64,000 bases of DNA from Polyangium fumosum. Lineage in GTDB: Bacteria > Myxococcota_A > Polyangia > Polyangiales > Polyangiaceae. Every line of letters starts with the position of its first letter. The stretch's first letter is position 1. Made by a program: the position numbers and the translations under genes. The notes under the pieces were generated by a model. The model saw only the letters and a list, made by a program, of their open reading frames with translations. It had not been told where the DNA came from and made no database searches. Shown piece by piece: positions 1 through 8,552 of the stretch. Location: contig NZ_SSMQ01000006.1 in assembly GCF_005144585.1 (NCBI RefSeq), positions 233,522-297,521 on the forward strand, in the 5' to 3' direction.

Positions 1-924
1 GTTCGCCACCTCGGGCGCCCGCGCATACCCCGCGTTCAAGCCGAGGCCGATATCCGGGAAGAGCTGCGCCCGCGCCACCTCGACCTGCGCGCGCCGCGCT
101 TGCACGCCGGCCCGCGCCATCGCGAGCTCCGGCCGATGCAGCCGCGCCGCCGTCAGGTACCGCGACACGTGCCCGAGCTTGTGCGTCGGCGGCTTGAGCG
201 GCGCGTCGGGGATGTCGAGATCCGGGATGCCCGTGAAGAACCTGAGCCCCGAAAGCGCCACCGTCGTGTACCGCGTGACCTCGGCCTCGCGCACTTCGAG
301 CTCGGCCGTGTACGTCTGCAGCTTGAAGAGCTCGATCGGGTCGCCCTCGTCCGCCTCGACCGACTCCTTCATCTTGCCGATGGCCTTGTCGATCGCCGCG
401 CGCACGTCCTTGAGGAGCAAGGCCCCATCACGCGCGAGCTGCAGGCCGAAATAGGCCCGGCGCACGTCGAGGCGCACGGCGTCGCGCTCCTTCTCGACGT
501 TCGCCTTGTTCACCTCGACGTTCGCCTCGGCCGCCTCCCACAGGTTCGTGATCTTGCCGAAGGTCCAGAGCGGCACGACGCCGTCGACGCTGGCCCTCCA
601 GGCGAGCCCGAGGCTGCTCGTCAGCGACACGTCCGTGTTCGGGCTGAACATGTTGTTGCCGAGCACGGTCGGCGCGAGGCCGACGCCGCCGCTCATGCGG
701 AATTGACTGAACGGCGCGCGGTGGGCCTCGTCGAGCTGCGCCCGCACCTGCGCGAGCCGCGCCCGGGCCGCGAGCACGTTCGGGTGGTTTCGCTCGGCGA
801 TCTCCAGGATCTTCCGCAGATCGTAGACGACCTTGTCCGCGGCCTCCGCGGGCGCCGGCAAGGCCAGAAGGCCCAGGGAAAGGGCCGCCCCGAGGAGCCA
901 TCGCCGGATCGACCGCTGCGCCAT
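1..924 (-). CDS. TolC-family outer membrane efflux protein (C-terminus outside window)
   Basis: The reverse-strand frame from ATG 924 stays open to the window edge, giving 308 residues of an incomplete protein. A signal peptide (two arginines, a Leu/Ala-rich core, APAEA cleavage region near residue 30) is followed by the periodic Ala/Glu/Leu coiled-coil pattern of TolC proteins, including LEIAERNHPNVLAARARLAQ-like and VRLDVRRAYFGLQLARDGALL-like helices. TolC trimers form the outer-membrane channel of type I secretion and RND/ABC efflux systems. It is the last visible gene of a minus-strand run, 43 nt after a sigma-54 response regulator, and is probably co-transcribed with it. The substrate cannot be told because the partner pump genes would lie outside the window. 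Confidence 0.88.
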   Translation of the reverse strand, partial: MAQRSIRRWLLGAALSLGLLALPAPAEAADKVVYDLRKILEIAERNHPNVLAARARLAQVRAQLDEAHRAPFSQFRMSGGVGLAPTVLGNNMFSPNTDVSLTSSLGLAWRASVDGVVPLWTFGKITNLWEAAEANVEVNKANVEKERDAVRLDVRRAYFGLQLARDGALLLKDVRAAIDKAIGKMKESVEADEGDPIELFKLQTYTAELEVREAEVTRYTTVALSGLRFFTGIPDLDIPDAPLKPPTHKLGHVSRYLTAARLHRPELAMARAGVQARRAQVEVARAQLFPDIGLGLNAGYARAPEVAN

Positions 925-967
925 GTCCGCGCTCTTTTTCACAGGGGCCCGCTCGCTGCAACCGTTG

Positions 968-2440
968 TTAGTCTTCGTCGTCCTCGCCGGCGCCGTCGTC
1001 CGCGGACGCGCGTACTTTTTTCATGAGCCGCCGGAAATTCGAGCGATCCATCCCCGCCTGCCGCGCCGCCTCGCTCACGTTGTTGCTCGTTCGCTTGAGC
1101 AGCCGCTCCACGTAGGCGCGCTCGAACGCGAGCGCCGCCTTCTCCTTTGCCTGCGTGAACGGCAGCTCCGACAGCGTATCGCCCCAGAACGCCCGCGTAT
1201 CGCCCGGCGCCCCGTCCTCCCCCGCGGGCGCCTCGTCGCGCCCGAACGGCAGATCCGAGGGCAGGATCGAGTCGCCGCGCGTCATCACCACCGCGTGCTC
1301 GATCGCGTTCTCGAGCTGCCGCACGTTCCCCGGCCAGGGCTGCTCGCGCAAAAGCCGGAGCGCCTCGACCCCGATCCGCTTGATGTCCCGGCCGCTGCGG
1401 CGCGCGTACTTGTGCAAGAAGTGGTACGCGAGCAGCGGGATGTCCTCTTTCCGTTGCCGGAGCGGCGGCAAATGCACGGGGATCACGGCGAGCCGATAAT
1501 AAAGGTCCTCCCGGAAACGCCCCGACGCGATCCGCTCCTTCAGGTCCACGTTCGTCGCGGCGATCACGCGCACGTCGACCGTCTTCGGCTCCGTCGCGCC
1601 CACGCGCTTGATCTCGCCCTCGGCGAGCGCGCGCAGGAGCTTCGCCTGCGCGCTCAGCGGCAGATCGCCGATCTCGTCGAGGAAGACCGTCCCCTTGTCG
1701 GCGAGCTCGAAGAGCCCCGGCCTGTCTTGCGCGCCGGTGAACGCGCCGCGCATGCTGCCGAAGAGCTCGGTCTCCACGAGCGTCTCGGGGATCGCGCCGC
1801 AGTTGATCGCGCGGAGCGGCCTGTCGCTCCGCAGGCTGTGCTGATGGATCGCGCGCGCGACGAGCTCCTTGCCCGTCCCGTTCTCTCCGAGGATCAGCAC
1901 CGTCGACGTCGTCGGCGCCGCGCCGAGCGCGATCCGGTAGACGTCCTGCATCCGTGAGGAGCGGCCGATCAGCTCGCCGAACCGCTCGTGCTCCACGAGG
2001 CGCTGCTCGAGCAGGCGTGTCCGATCGACGAGGCGCTTGTGCTCGGCGGCCTGCATGAGCGCGAGCGCCACGGTCTCCGTGGGCCCGAACGGCTTCGTCA
2101 GGAAGTTGTAGGCGCCTTGCCGCACCGCCGCGACGGCCGTGTCGATGTCGCCGAACGCCGTCATCATGACGACCTCGACCTCGGGGTGTTGCTCCTTGAT
2201 CCGCGCGAGCACTTCCATGCCGCTCGGGCCGGGCATCATCACGTCGAGCAGCACGACGTCGACCGCGCGCGCCGTCGAGAGCAACGTGAGCGCGGCAGCG
2301 CCGTCCTCGGCCGTCATCACGTCGAAGCCCTCGGCGAGGAGCACGCGCGCCAGGCTGCGACGCAGCGCCGGCTCGTCGTCGACCACCATCACGTGCGCCT
2401 TCGGCGCCTTGGTCGCCCCTTGCGTCGTCTCGCTCGGCAC
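968..2440 (-). CDS. NtrC-family sigma-54-dependent response regulator
   Basis: A complete three-domain enhancer-binding protein of 490 residues. The receiver domain (about 14-130) has the acidic pair D21/D22, phospho-acceptor D66, T94 and K116. The AAA+ domain (about 153-395) has Walker A GENGTGKE at 185-192, the sigma-54 contact loop GAFTGA at 232-237, Walker B VFLDEIG at 252-258, and GNVRQLEN of sensor II at 371. A Fis-type helix-turn-helix occupies about 445-475. All residues needed for ATP hydrolysis and sigma-54 activation are present. The start is GTG. It follows an LptD-like gene by 39 nt and precedes a TolC-like gene, so it is probably in an envelope operon and may respond to envelope state. 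No histidine kinase is encoded nearby. Confidence 0.97.
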   Translation of the reverse strand: MPSETTQGATKAPKAHVMVVDDEPALRRSLARVLLAEGFDVMTAEDGAAALTLLSTARAVDVVLLDVMMPGPSGMEVLARIKEQHPEVEVVMMTAFGDIDTAVAAVRQGAYNFLTKPFGPTETVALALMQAAEHKRLVDRTRLLEQRLVEHERFGELIGRSSRMQDVYRIALGAAPTTSTVLILGENGTGKELVARAIHQHSLRSDRPLRAINCGAIPETLVETELFGSMRGAFTGAQDRPGLFELADKGTVFLDEIGDLPLSAQAKLLRALAEGEIKRVGATEPKTVDVRVIAATNVDLKERIASGRFREDLYYRLAVIPVHLPPLRQRKEDIPLLAYHFLHKYARRSGRDIKRIGVEALRLLREQPWPGNVRQLENAIEHAVVMTRGDSILPSDLPFGRDEAPAGEDGAPGDTRAFWGDTLSELPFTQAKEKAALAFERAYVERLLKRTSNNVSEAARQAGMDRSNFRRLMKKVRASADDGAGEDDED

Positions 2441-2479
2441 GTCGCTGCCATGGTCGCAACCGAATCCCCCGCGCGCAAG

Positions 2480-4369
2480 TCAGCGTGACGCCGCGCGCGC
2501 GGGCAGCGGGGGGACGAGGTCGACCGACACCCAGATGTCCGTGCCGGGCCGCCCCGCGCGCCGACTCCCGCCGACCTCGAGCGCCACGCACCCGTCCGGA
2601 TGCCGGTACGAAAGTGCGCCGCCAAGACCCACGATCGCCCGCGTCCACAGATCGGTGTCGGCGCGGATGTTCCCCGTGATGCCGCTGAAGAGCGGCCTCG
2701 AATACCCCAGGCCGAGGAGCAGCCCACGCGCTGCCACGAGCCCGATCGTGTCGCCGAGCAGGAGCCCGCCGCCGAGCGAACGCGCGAGCGCGCCCTTGCC
2801 CGCCGCGCGCCCGTACACGTCGAGGAGGACCGTCGTCTTGTCCTCGAAACCCACGCGGAGCTCCGCGAGAGCCGAAATTCCGTCGCCCGCTTCGTCCGGG
2901 AGCTCGACGCTCCCCTTGCTCGCGATCGCCTCGATCCGCGCGCTCACGGGCCCACGCGTGCCCTCCGCGCTCGCCCATCCGACGGCGCTCGTCCCCGTGG
3001 TCGTCGCGACGAGCCCGCCTTTGACCTCGGCTTCGAGGGAGCTGCCGAACGCTTGCCCGAGCGAGCTCGATACGCCGAACGCCGCGAGCCCGAGCGCGGG
3101 CCCGAGCTCCGGCCGTATCGCCTGGAAAAAGGCCCCCGCGCCCTGCGCGACCGCGCCGCGCGCTTCGAGCCGCGGCGAGATGCGGTGCACGAGCGGGGCC
3201 GCGTCCTTGGCCCCGGCGAACGATTGTTCCAGGGTGACGAACGCATCGGCCCGCGCCTCGGCCACGGCGTCCCAGGCCACCGGCGCGCCCTCGGGCCCCG
3301 CGAACCGCGCCCGCGTCCCGAGCCGCGCCCGCGTGAAGACCGGCCCGAGGCGCGGCGCGACCTCGATCCCCGCCTCGGCGCGCGCATACGGCGCATTCGT
3401 TTGCCCTGAAAGCATCGCCAGCGCCGCGTTCGCCTCCCAGCTCCCGCGTCGCCCCGCCGCCCCGGAGGCCCCGGCGAATGCCGTTGGCCCCCAAACGATC
3501 GGCCCTTCCCCACGCCGCGCCCGCGCGACGAGCCCGGTCCCGAGGATCGCGCCCACGCCGCGCCCCGGCGAGACCTGCATGGTCACGCTGGCCGCGCCGA
3601 CGTCGAAGGGCTGCGCGGCCGCCGTGAGCGAGGGCGTCGCCACGAGCCCCCGCGCGCCCCGGATCGCATCGAGATCCCAGGCGATCCGCACGTCCGGCCG
3701 CACGTCCGACCGGACGAACCCGTGTGTATCCGCGACGAACCGATCCTGCCGGAGCCGATCCCACGTGAAGCGCCCCGTCATCGTGGGCCCCTCGATCCGC
3801 GCGCCGAGCTCCACGCCCCCCTGCACGTACCCCGACGCGAACAGCTCGACCGCGCGCAGCCGCCCGTCCGCGCCGCGCCAGGGAAACCGCGCCCCCGCGC
3901 CGAGGAGCGCGCCATCGTCGCCGCGCATCGCGAACCGCGGCGGCAAGAGCCCCACGCGATCCGCGGGCCGAACGAGGAGCCACGGCAGCACGAAGATCGG
4001 CAAGGCCCCAAAGTAGAGCCGCGGCCATCGCAGCTCGATGTCCCCCTGTCCTGTCGCCCGCGCGCCCGAGACCTCCAGCGAGACGGGCGAGTCTTTGCAG
4101 GGGCAATGCGTGAGCTTTGCCGTCCCGCGCATCTCGACCGCGTTCGGGCCGAGCGTGATCACGAGCTTCCGGCTCGTGAGCCGGAAGCGATCGTACGTCA
4201 CGACGACGTCCCCTTCGAGCTCGACCTTCCCGTGCTCGGGATCCGCGTGCGCCTCGTCGGCGCGAAACTGGACCTCGCCCGCCACGCCGAGTTGGTCCTG
4301 CCCGCGCGCCTGCACGCCCGAGATCCACGCGGCGACCCCGATGGCCGCGGCGACCGCCCGTCGGTTCAG
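2480..4369 (-). CDS. lptD: LptD-like outer membrane (LPS assembly) protein
   Basis: Residues about 25-125 look like the OstA/LptA-type N-domain of LptD: repeated short beta strands (KVELEGDVVVTY, GTAKLTHC), the Cys-Pro-Cys patch near residue 90 where LptD proteins carry their first cysteines, and LYFGALPIFVLPWLLV preceding the barrel. The rest is a beta-barrel-like series of alternating strands with many glycines. At about 629 residues it is shorter than typical LptD (750 or more). An obvious in-frame ATG is missing. The first GTG (4315) would cut off a good signal peptide (NRRAVAAAIGVAAWISG, then VQA), which suggests initiation at CTG 4369, whose CTGA overlaps the stop of the upstream gene. 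LptD inserts LPS in the outer membrane. Whether this copy is the housekeeping one cannot be told. Confidence 0.78.
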   Translation of the reverse strand: MNRRAVAAAIGVAAWISGVQARGQDQLGVAGEVQFRADEAHADPEHGKVELEGDVVVTYDRFRLTSRKLVITLGPNAVEMRGTAKLTHCPCKDSPVSLEVSGARATGQGDIELRWPRLYFGALPIFVLPWLLVRPADRVGLLPPRFAMRGDDGALLGAGARFPWRGADGRLRAVELFASGYVQGGVELGARIEGPTMTGRFTWDRLRQDRFVADTHGFVRSDVRPDVRIAWDLDAIRGARGLVATPSLTAAAQPFDVGAASVTMQVSPGRGVGAILGTGLVARARRGEGPIVWGPTAFAGASGAAGRRGSWEANAALAMLSGQTNAPYARAEAGIEVAPRLGPVFTRARLGTRARFAGPEGAPVAWDAVAEARADAFVTLEQSFAGAKDAAPLVHRISPRLEARGAVAQGAGAFFQAIRPELGPALGLAAFGVSSSLGQAFGSSLEAEVKGGLVATTTGTSAVGWASAEGTRGPVSARIEAIASKGSVELPDEAGDGISALAELRVGFEDKTTVLLDVYGRAAGKGALARSLGGGLLLGDTIGLVAARGLLLGLGYSRPLFSGITGNIRADTDLWTRAIVGLGGALSYRHPDGCVALEVGGSRRAGRPGTDIWVSVDLVPPLPARAASR

Positions 4370-4917
4370 CGCATCGCCCCTTCGGCTTGCGCTTGCTTCG
4401 GCGCGGCCGGTTTCGGCTGGTTCCCTGCGGCGAGCGCCGGGAAATCGACCTGCAACGTCACGCCGCCCTCCGTCTCGACGAGCTTGTAGCTCGGCGTGCT
4501 CGGCTGCTTGAGCTCGATCACGAGATCCACGTCGCCGTCATCGAGCTCGGCGAGCCGCACGCGACCCACGGGCGTCGGGAAAAACATCGTCTCCAGCGGC
4601 AAGCGATTCGTCCGCGTGGGCACCACGACGCCCTTCATGCGGTACGCGATCCGCCCTTCGGCCTTGTGCTCGGTGATGTCGACCTTCTGGCTGATCTCGA
4701 CCGACACGCGGCTCACGCCGCCCGCGAGGAGCTGAAACCCCGGCGAGTTCGCGACGGGCGCCTTCGGATCCCGCTTCTTCGCCTTCTTCGCCTTCCGGGC
4801 CTTCTTCACGGGCGCCTGGGCGGCGGCAGGAGGCGCGGGCTTCGGGGGCGACGCCTCGGCCCAGGCGAACGAGCCGATCAAAAGGCCGGCGAGCGCGAAC
4901 GGGAGCGAGCGGCGCAT
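4366..4917 (-). CDS. Secreted protein with AMIN-like beta domain
   Basis: 183 residues starting at ATG. The N-terminal signal peptide ends near AWA (about 20). A Pro/Ala/Lys-rich linker with the basic run KKARKAKKAKKRD follows. The rest (about 60-165) is beta-rich, with GRIAYRMKGVVVP and GDVDLVIELK strands and a closing GGVTLQVDFPAL, the pattern of AMIN domains that bind cell-wall or periplasmic partners (seen in amidases and secretins). No catalytic domain is attached. It opens a minus-strand operon. Its TGA overlaps the presumed CTG start of the LptD-like gene, so translation of the two is probably coupled and the protein may act in the same envelope process. The AMIN assignment is by pattern only. 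Confidence 0.8.
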   Translation of the reverse strand: MRRSLPFALAGLLIGSFAWAEASPPKPAPPAAAQAPVKKARKAKKAKKRDPKAPVANSPGFQLLAGGVSRVSVEISQKVDITEHKAEGRIAYRMKGVVVPTRTNRLPLETMFFPTPVGRVRLAELDDGDVDLVIELKQPSTPSYKLVETEGGVTLQVDFPALAAGNQPKPAAPKQAQAEGAMR

Positions 4918-5230
4918 CCGGCGATTGGAACATGGTCCCGCACCGGGAGCTAGTTTCCCGTCGGGTCAGCGGGAGGACGAAGCCGAGCGCGACCGGAATG
5001 CGAGCCTGAGCGCAGGTCCCCGGGGGTGGAAATTCATTTGGTCCACAAATGATGTCGGCTCGATTCCGACCCTCTCGAACTTCCGCGGGGTGACCCACCT
5101 TCGGTCTCCGCGAGGGGCGCGGGCCCTGGCCGCCCCGGCGCCGGGGGACGCGCCCGGATCGAAACTTTACGCTTGAGGGAAAGGCCTCTTGTTTGGTCCA
5201 ATGCGCGCCGAAGCAAGGAGCGCAGGGTCG

Positions 5231-6352
5231 ATGACGATGCGACGAGGGCGATGGTGGGCAGCAGGCCTGCTCGTGACGGGCATTTGGACCAGCACGCCCG
5301 CCGCGTGGGCGCAGGGCGCCCCGGGCAAACCGGCGACGCCGGACAAAGGCGCCGCGGCGCCCGCGACCCCGACGCCGGCCCCGTCGCCGGCGGACGCCGA
5401 CAAGGAGTCGGTGCGCCTGTTCGAGGACGCGAAGAAGGCGCACAAGGCCTTCCAGTGGGACAAGGCGCGGGACGCGGCGCTCGCCGCGTTCAAGCTGAAG
5501 CCCGATCCCGCCTACGGCCTGATCCTCGGCCAGTCGGAGCTGCAGACGGGCAAGCCGCGCGACGCGGCCGAGCACCTCGAGCTTTTCGTGCGCGAGGCGA
5601 AGTCGGCGACGTCGATCGAGAAGCAGGCGGCGCAGAAGCTGCTCGACGAGGCGAAGGGCAAGCTCGGGACGCTCGTCATCCACGCGAACGTCGAGGGTGC
5701 GGACGTGGTCGTCGACGGGCGCGCGGTGGGCCGCACGCCGCTCGCGGCGCCGGTCTTCGTCGATCCGGGCAGCCACGAGATCGAGGTGAAGAAGTTCGGC
5801 TTCGACCCGGGCAAGGAGCTGCTCGCGGTGGCGCCGGCGACCGAGAGCGAGATGGAGTTCGCGCTGGCGCCGCTGGCCGCCGAGCCGGACAAGCCGGAGC
5901 CGGAGAAGAAGCCGAAAGAGGAGCCGAAGCCGCCGCCCCTGCCCTCGCCGAAGTGGCGCACGTACGGGATGATCGGCGGCGCGGGGCTGACGGTGATCGG
6001 GCTCGGGCTCGGCGTGGGTCTGACGATGATGGCGAACAGCAAGAGTGACGAGGCGGATCAGCAGCTCATGATCCTGCGGCAGACCACGCCGACGACGTCG
6101 GGCCTGTGCGGCGCGGGCGGGTTCGTCCCGAATGCGGCGGGATGCGCGAAGCTGAAGGACACGCTCTCGTCGCAGGACGCGGCCGCAAACGGCGCGATCG
6201 CGGGGTACGTGATTGGCGGCGTGGCGGCGATCGGCACGCTGGGGTTGTTTTTGCTGCCGCGCACGCCACTCGGCCGGAAGCTGATGGGTGTGAACGTCGT
6301 CCCGGTCCTCGGCGCAGGCCAGACGGGCGGCATGGTGGTCGGCTCGTTCTGA
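5231..6352 (+). CDS. PEGA-domain envelope protein
   Basis: Start at ATG 5231, chosen because AAGGAG lies 11 nt upstream and the next residues form a signal peptide (TMRRGRWWAAGLLVTGIW, cleavage after AWA). A Pro/Ala linker leads into a TPR-like helical stretch (about 60-145, KESVRLFEDAKKAHKAFQWD...) and a PEGA domain (about 150-215, GADVVVDGRAVGRTPL and PGSHEIEVKKFGF). A Lys/Pro/Glu linker is followed by two hydrophobic segments (about 245-275 and 320-345), so the C-terminus is probably membrane-embedded. This arrangement is common in Myxococcota and is of unknown function. The lipoprotein genes downstream follow closely and may share its transcript. Confidence 0.9.
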   Translation: MTMRRGRWWAAGLLVTGIWTSTPAAWAQGAPGKPATPDKGAAAPATPTPAPSPADADKESVRLFEDAKKAHKAFQWDKARDAALAAFKLKPDPAYGLILGQSELQTGKPRDAAEHLELFVREAKSATSIEKQAAQKLLDEAKGKLGTLVIHANVEGADVVVDGRAVGRTPLAAPVFVDPGSHEIEVKKFGFDPGKELLAVAPATESEMEFALAPLAAEPDKPEPEKKPKEEPKPPPLPSPKWRTYGMIGGAGLTVIGLGLGVGLTMMANSKSDEADQQLMILRQTTPTTSGLCGAGGFVPNAAGCAKLKDTLSSQDAAANGAIAGYVIGGVAAIGTLGLFLLPRTPLGRKLMGVNVVPVLGAGQTGGMVVGSF

Positions 6353-6371
6353 GGGAATGGAGGACCGGGAC

Positions 6372-7493
6372 ATGCGGCGAACGAATCGCGCGACGTGGAT
6401 TTTGCTCGTGCCCATGGCGGTGCTCGGCCTGATGCAGGGCCCAGGCTGCTCGAACGAGGCGGAGGACATCGACCGCAACGGCGAGAACACGGCGTTGAAG
6501 GGCGAGTGCAAGCTGGCGGCGGACGACGGCGACCCGTGCACGGTGGAGGGCTGCGAGGGCCAACCGAACGCGCACGTGAAGGTGGCGGGCCTGCCCTGCG
6601 GGACGAACAACGCGTTGAAATGCAACGCGAACGGCCAATGCACCGGGTGCACGAGCCCGGATCAATGCGGAGAATCGACGGACTGCGCGCCGTACGCGTG
6701 CAACAGCGGCGTCTGCACCCTGACGTTCACGCCGTCGGGCACGCCGGTGCCTGCGCAGGTGCCTGGCGATTGCCAGCAGATCCAATGCGACGGCAACGGC
6801 GAGGAGACGACGGCGAACGACAACAGCGACGTGCCGTCGACGGCGTGTCAGCTCTCGTCGTGCGTGGGCGGGACGCCGATGAGCATGCCGGCGGCGCAGG
6901 GGACGCCTTGCAGCGTGGGGAACGGGAAGAGCTGCGACGGCGAGGGGAATTGCGTCGAGTGCAATACGGATGCGGATTGTGGGCAGAACGGCATCTTCTG
7001 CGACGTCAAGTCGAATACATGCTTCCGCTGCACCGATGGGATCAAGAACGGGGACGAGACGGATATCGATTGCGGCGGGATCCGGTGCGGAAAGTGTGCA
7101 TTGGGATTGGGCTGCGGGATTGCGGGCGATTGCATCTCGAATTTTTGTGCGGATGAGGTCTGCTGCAGTTCTGCGTGTTCCGTCGCCTGTTTCGCGTGCG
7201 ACATTCCCGGTTCCGCGGGCGAATGCACAGCAATCGACAAATACGGCGAGGACTTTTCCTACGGCATGGGGATGTCGTGCTTGAACTCCAACGGCCAAGC
7301 TTGCAGCGCCGGCGCGGCTTGCCTCCAAGCACTTGGAACGTCGTGCATGGGTCCTGACAACTGCGCAAGCCTCCGATGCGCCGACCCGGATGGAAACGGG
7401 CAAAAGACCTGTGTCAAAGCCCCTGGAGACACCTGCGCACAGAATGTCGAATGCGCGAGCAACAATTGCTCGAACGGAATGTGCGCCCCGTAA
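6372..7493 (+). CDS. Cys-rich secreted protein, probable lipoprotein (paralogue A)
   Basis: Start at ATG 6372, 8 nt after GGAGG; an in-frame ATG at 6357 is less likely. The N-terminal hydrophobic segment ends in GPGC, a weak lipobox. The mature protein is unusually Cys-rich with repeated CxxC/CxxxxC spacings, and contains CTDGIKNGDETDIDCGG, a motif recurrent in myxobacterial surface proteins, followed by the Cys cluster CADEVCCSSAC. It ends in three short Cys-paired repeats. The disulfide-rich architecture suggests an extracytoplasmic stalk or binding protein; the ligand is unknown. It is a clear paralogue of the next gene with the same domain order, so the pair arose by tandem duplication. 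Position 19 nt after the PEGA gene suggests an operon. Confidence 0.88.
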   Translation: MRRTNRATWILLVPMAVLGLMQGPGCSNEAEDIDRNGENTALKGECKLAADDGDPCTVEGCEGQPNAHVKVAGLPCGTNNALKCNANGQCTGCTSPDQCGESTDCAPYACNSGVCTLTFTPSGTPVPAQVPGDCQQIQCDGNGEETTANDNSDVPSTACQLSSCVGGTPMSMPAAQGTPCSVGNGKSCDGEGNCVECNTDADCGQNGIFCDVKSNTCFRCTDGIKNGDETDIDCGGIRCGKCALGLGCGIAGDCISNFCADEVCCSSACSVACFACDIPGSAGECTAIDKYGEDFSYGMGMSCLNSNGQACSAGAACLQALGTSCMGPDNCASLRCADPDGNGQKTCVKAPGDTCAQNVECASNNCSNGMCAP

Positions 7494-7523
7494 AATAAAC
7501 GACGCCCCTGGAGGGTCCCACCC

Positions 7524-8552
7524 ATGTACCCCATCCGGATCCCGCTGGCCCTTCTCCTCGCCGGCACGATCGTCGGATGCAGCGTCGCTCTCAGCCTCGA
7601 CGACTACGAGAAGGTCTGCGACGACGCTGATTGTCGTACGTGCGCCAGTGCCGCAGACTGCGGCGCCCCCCCACTGTGCACTGTCTGGACGTGTGAAGCG
7701 AACGTCTGCCAGCAACGTCCGGCAGCGCCGCGGAGCCCCTGCCCGCTTGGCGTCTGCGACGGCGACGGCGCGTGTGTGGGTTGCATCAACGCCGACGACT
7801 GTGGCGAATCAACCGAGTGCGGGCAGTGGATCTGCGGCGCTCGGATTTGCACCCGTACGTTCACGGCTGCCGGGACACCTCTGTCGATGCAGCCCAACGA
7901 CTGCCAGACCTCGCAGTGTGACGGCAAGGGCAACACTTCCACGGTGTTCGACCTTCAAGGCACCGCGTGCGCGACGAACGGCGGCAAAGTCTGCGATGGG
8001 ACAGGTTCATGCGTCGAGTGTAGGTCGAATGCAGATTGCACGGCGCCCGGCAGTTTCTGTGACGTCCCATCACAGACGTGCTTTCGCTGCAACGACAGCC
8101 AAAAGAACGGCGACGAGACGGACACCGATTGCGGGGGGCAGTACTGCGCTCAGTGCGCGCCAGGGAAAGCCTGCACCAAAGGCGGCGACTGCGTCTCGAA
8201 CTTCTGCGTCGACGGCGTCTGCTGCAACAGCTCCTGCACCGAGCCCTGCAAGGCATGCAACCTCATTGGCAGCGTGGGCTTGTGTGACGCGATTCCGAAG
8301 TACGGGGAAGATCTCTCCTACGGCAACGGGCAAACCTGCCTCCACGCGAACAACCTTGCATGCACGGGGTTGGGAAGTTGTGAGAGCACGCTGGGGTCAC
8401 CTTGCGTCGTCAACGGCGACTGTGCGAGCATTCACTGCGCGGATCCCGACGAAAACGGCCAGAAGACCTGCGTCAAAGGTCCCGGCGACCCCTGCATTCA
8501 ACCCACAGAATGTTACAACAACATGTGCGCCAGCGGAATTTGTCCGCCCTGA
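7524..8552 (+). CDS. Cys-rich lipoprotein (paralogue B)
   Basis: 342 residues with a convincing lipobox (TIVGC, Cys at about 19), then the same Cys-rich plan as its neighbour: CxxC units, a Cys-rich GTACATNGGKVCDG block, NGDETDTDCGG, CVDGVCCNSSC, the conserved KYGEDLSYGNGQTC stretch and a final CYNNMCASGICPP. GGAGG lies 10 nt before ATG 7524. The two genes are diverged mainly in their N-terminal thirds and in linker residues, so the duplication is old. The stop codon TGA is immediately followed by the reverse-strand stop codon of the convergent hydrolase gene. The role is probably surface exposure with a disulfide-stabilised fold; no enzymatic motif is present. Confidence 0.9.
   Translation: MYPIRIPLALLLAGTIVGCSVALSLDDYEKVCDDADCRTCASAADCGAPPLCTVWTCEANVCQQRPAAPRSPCPLGVCDGDGACVGCINADDCGESTECGQWICGARICTRTFTAAGTPLSMQPNDCQTSQCDGKGNTSTVFDLQGTACATNGGKVCDGTGSCVECRSNADCTAPGSFCDVPSQTCFRCNDSQKNGDETDTDCGGQYCAQCAPGKACTKGGDCVSNFCVDGVCCNSSCTEPCKACNLIGSVGLCDAIPKYGEDLSYGNGQTCLHANNLACTGLGSCESTLGSPCVVNGDCASIHCADPDENGQKTCVKGPGDPCIQPTECYNNMCASGICPP

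Noticed and set aside
939..4328. 1129-residue open frame on the minus strand
   Set aside because: It is a high-GC shadow frame across the regulator and LptD-like genes; the composition is Arg/Gly/Ala-rich without any domain.
4970..5077. Functional tRNA
   Set aside because: No D- or anticodon arm fits and the length is too great; only T-arm and acceptor-like pairing exist.
4538..6652. 704-residue open frame on the minus strand
   Set aside because: It overlaps several better supported genes on both strands and has no family pattern.
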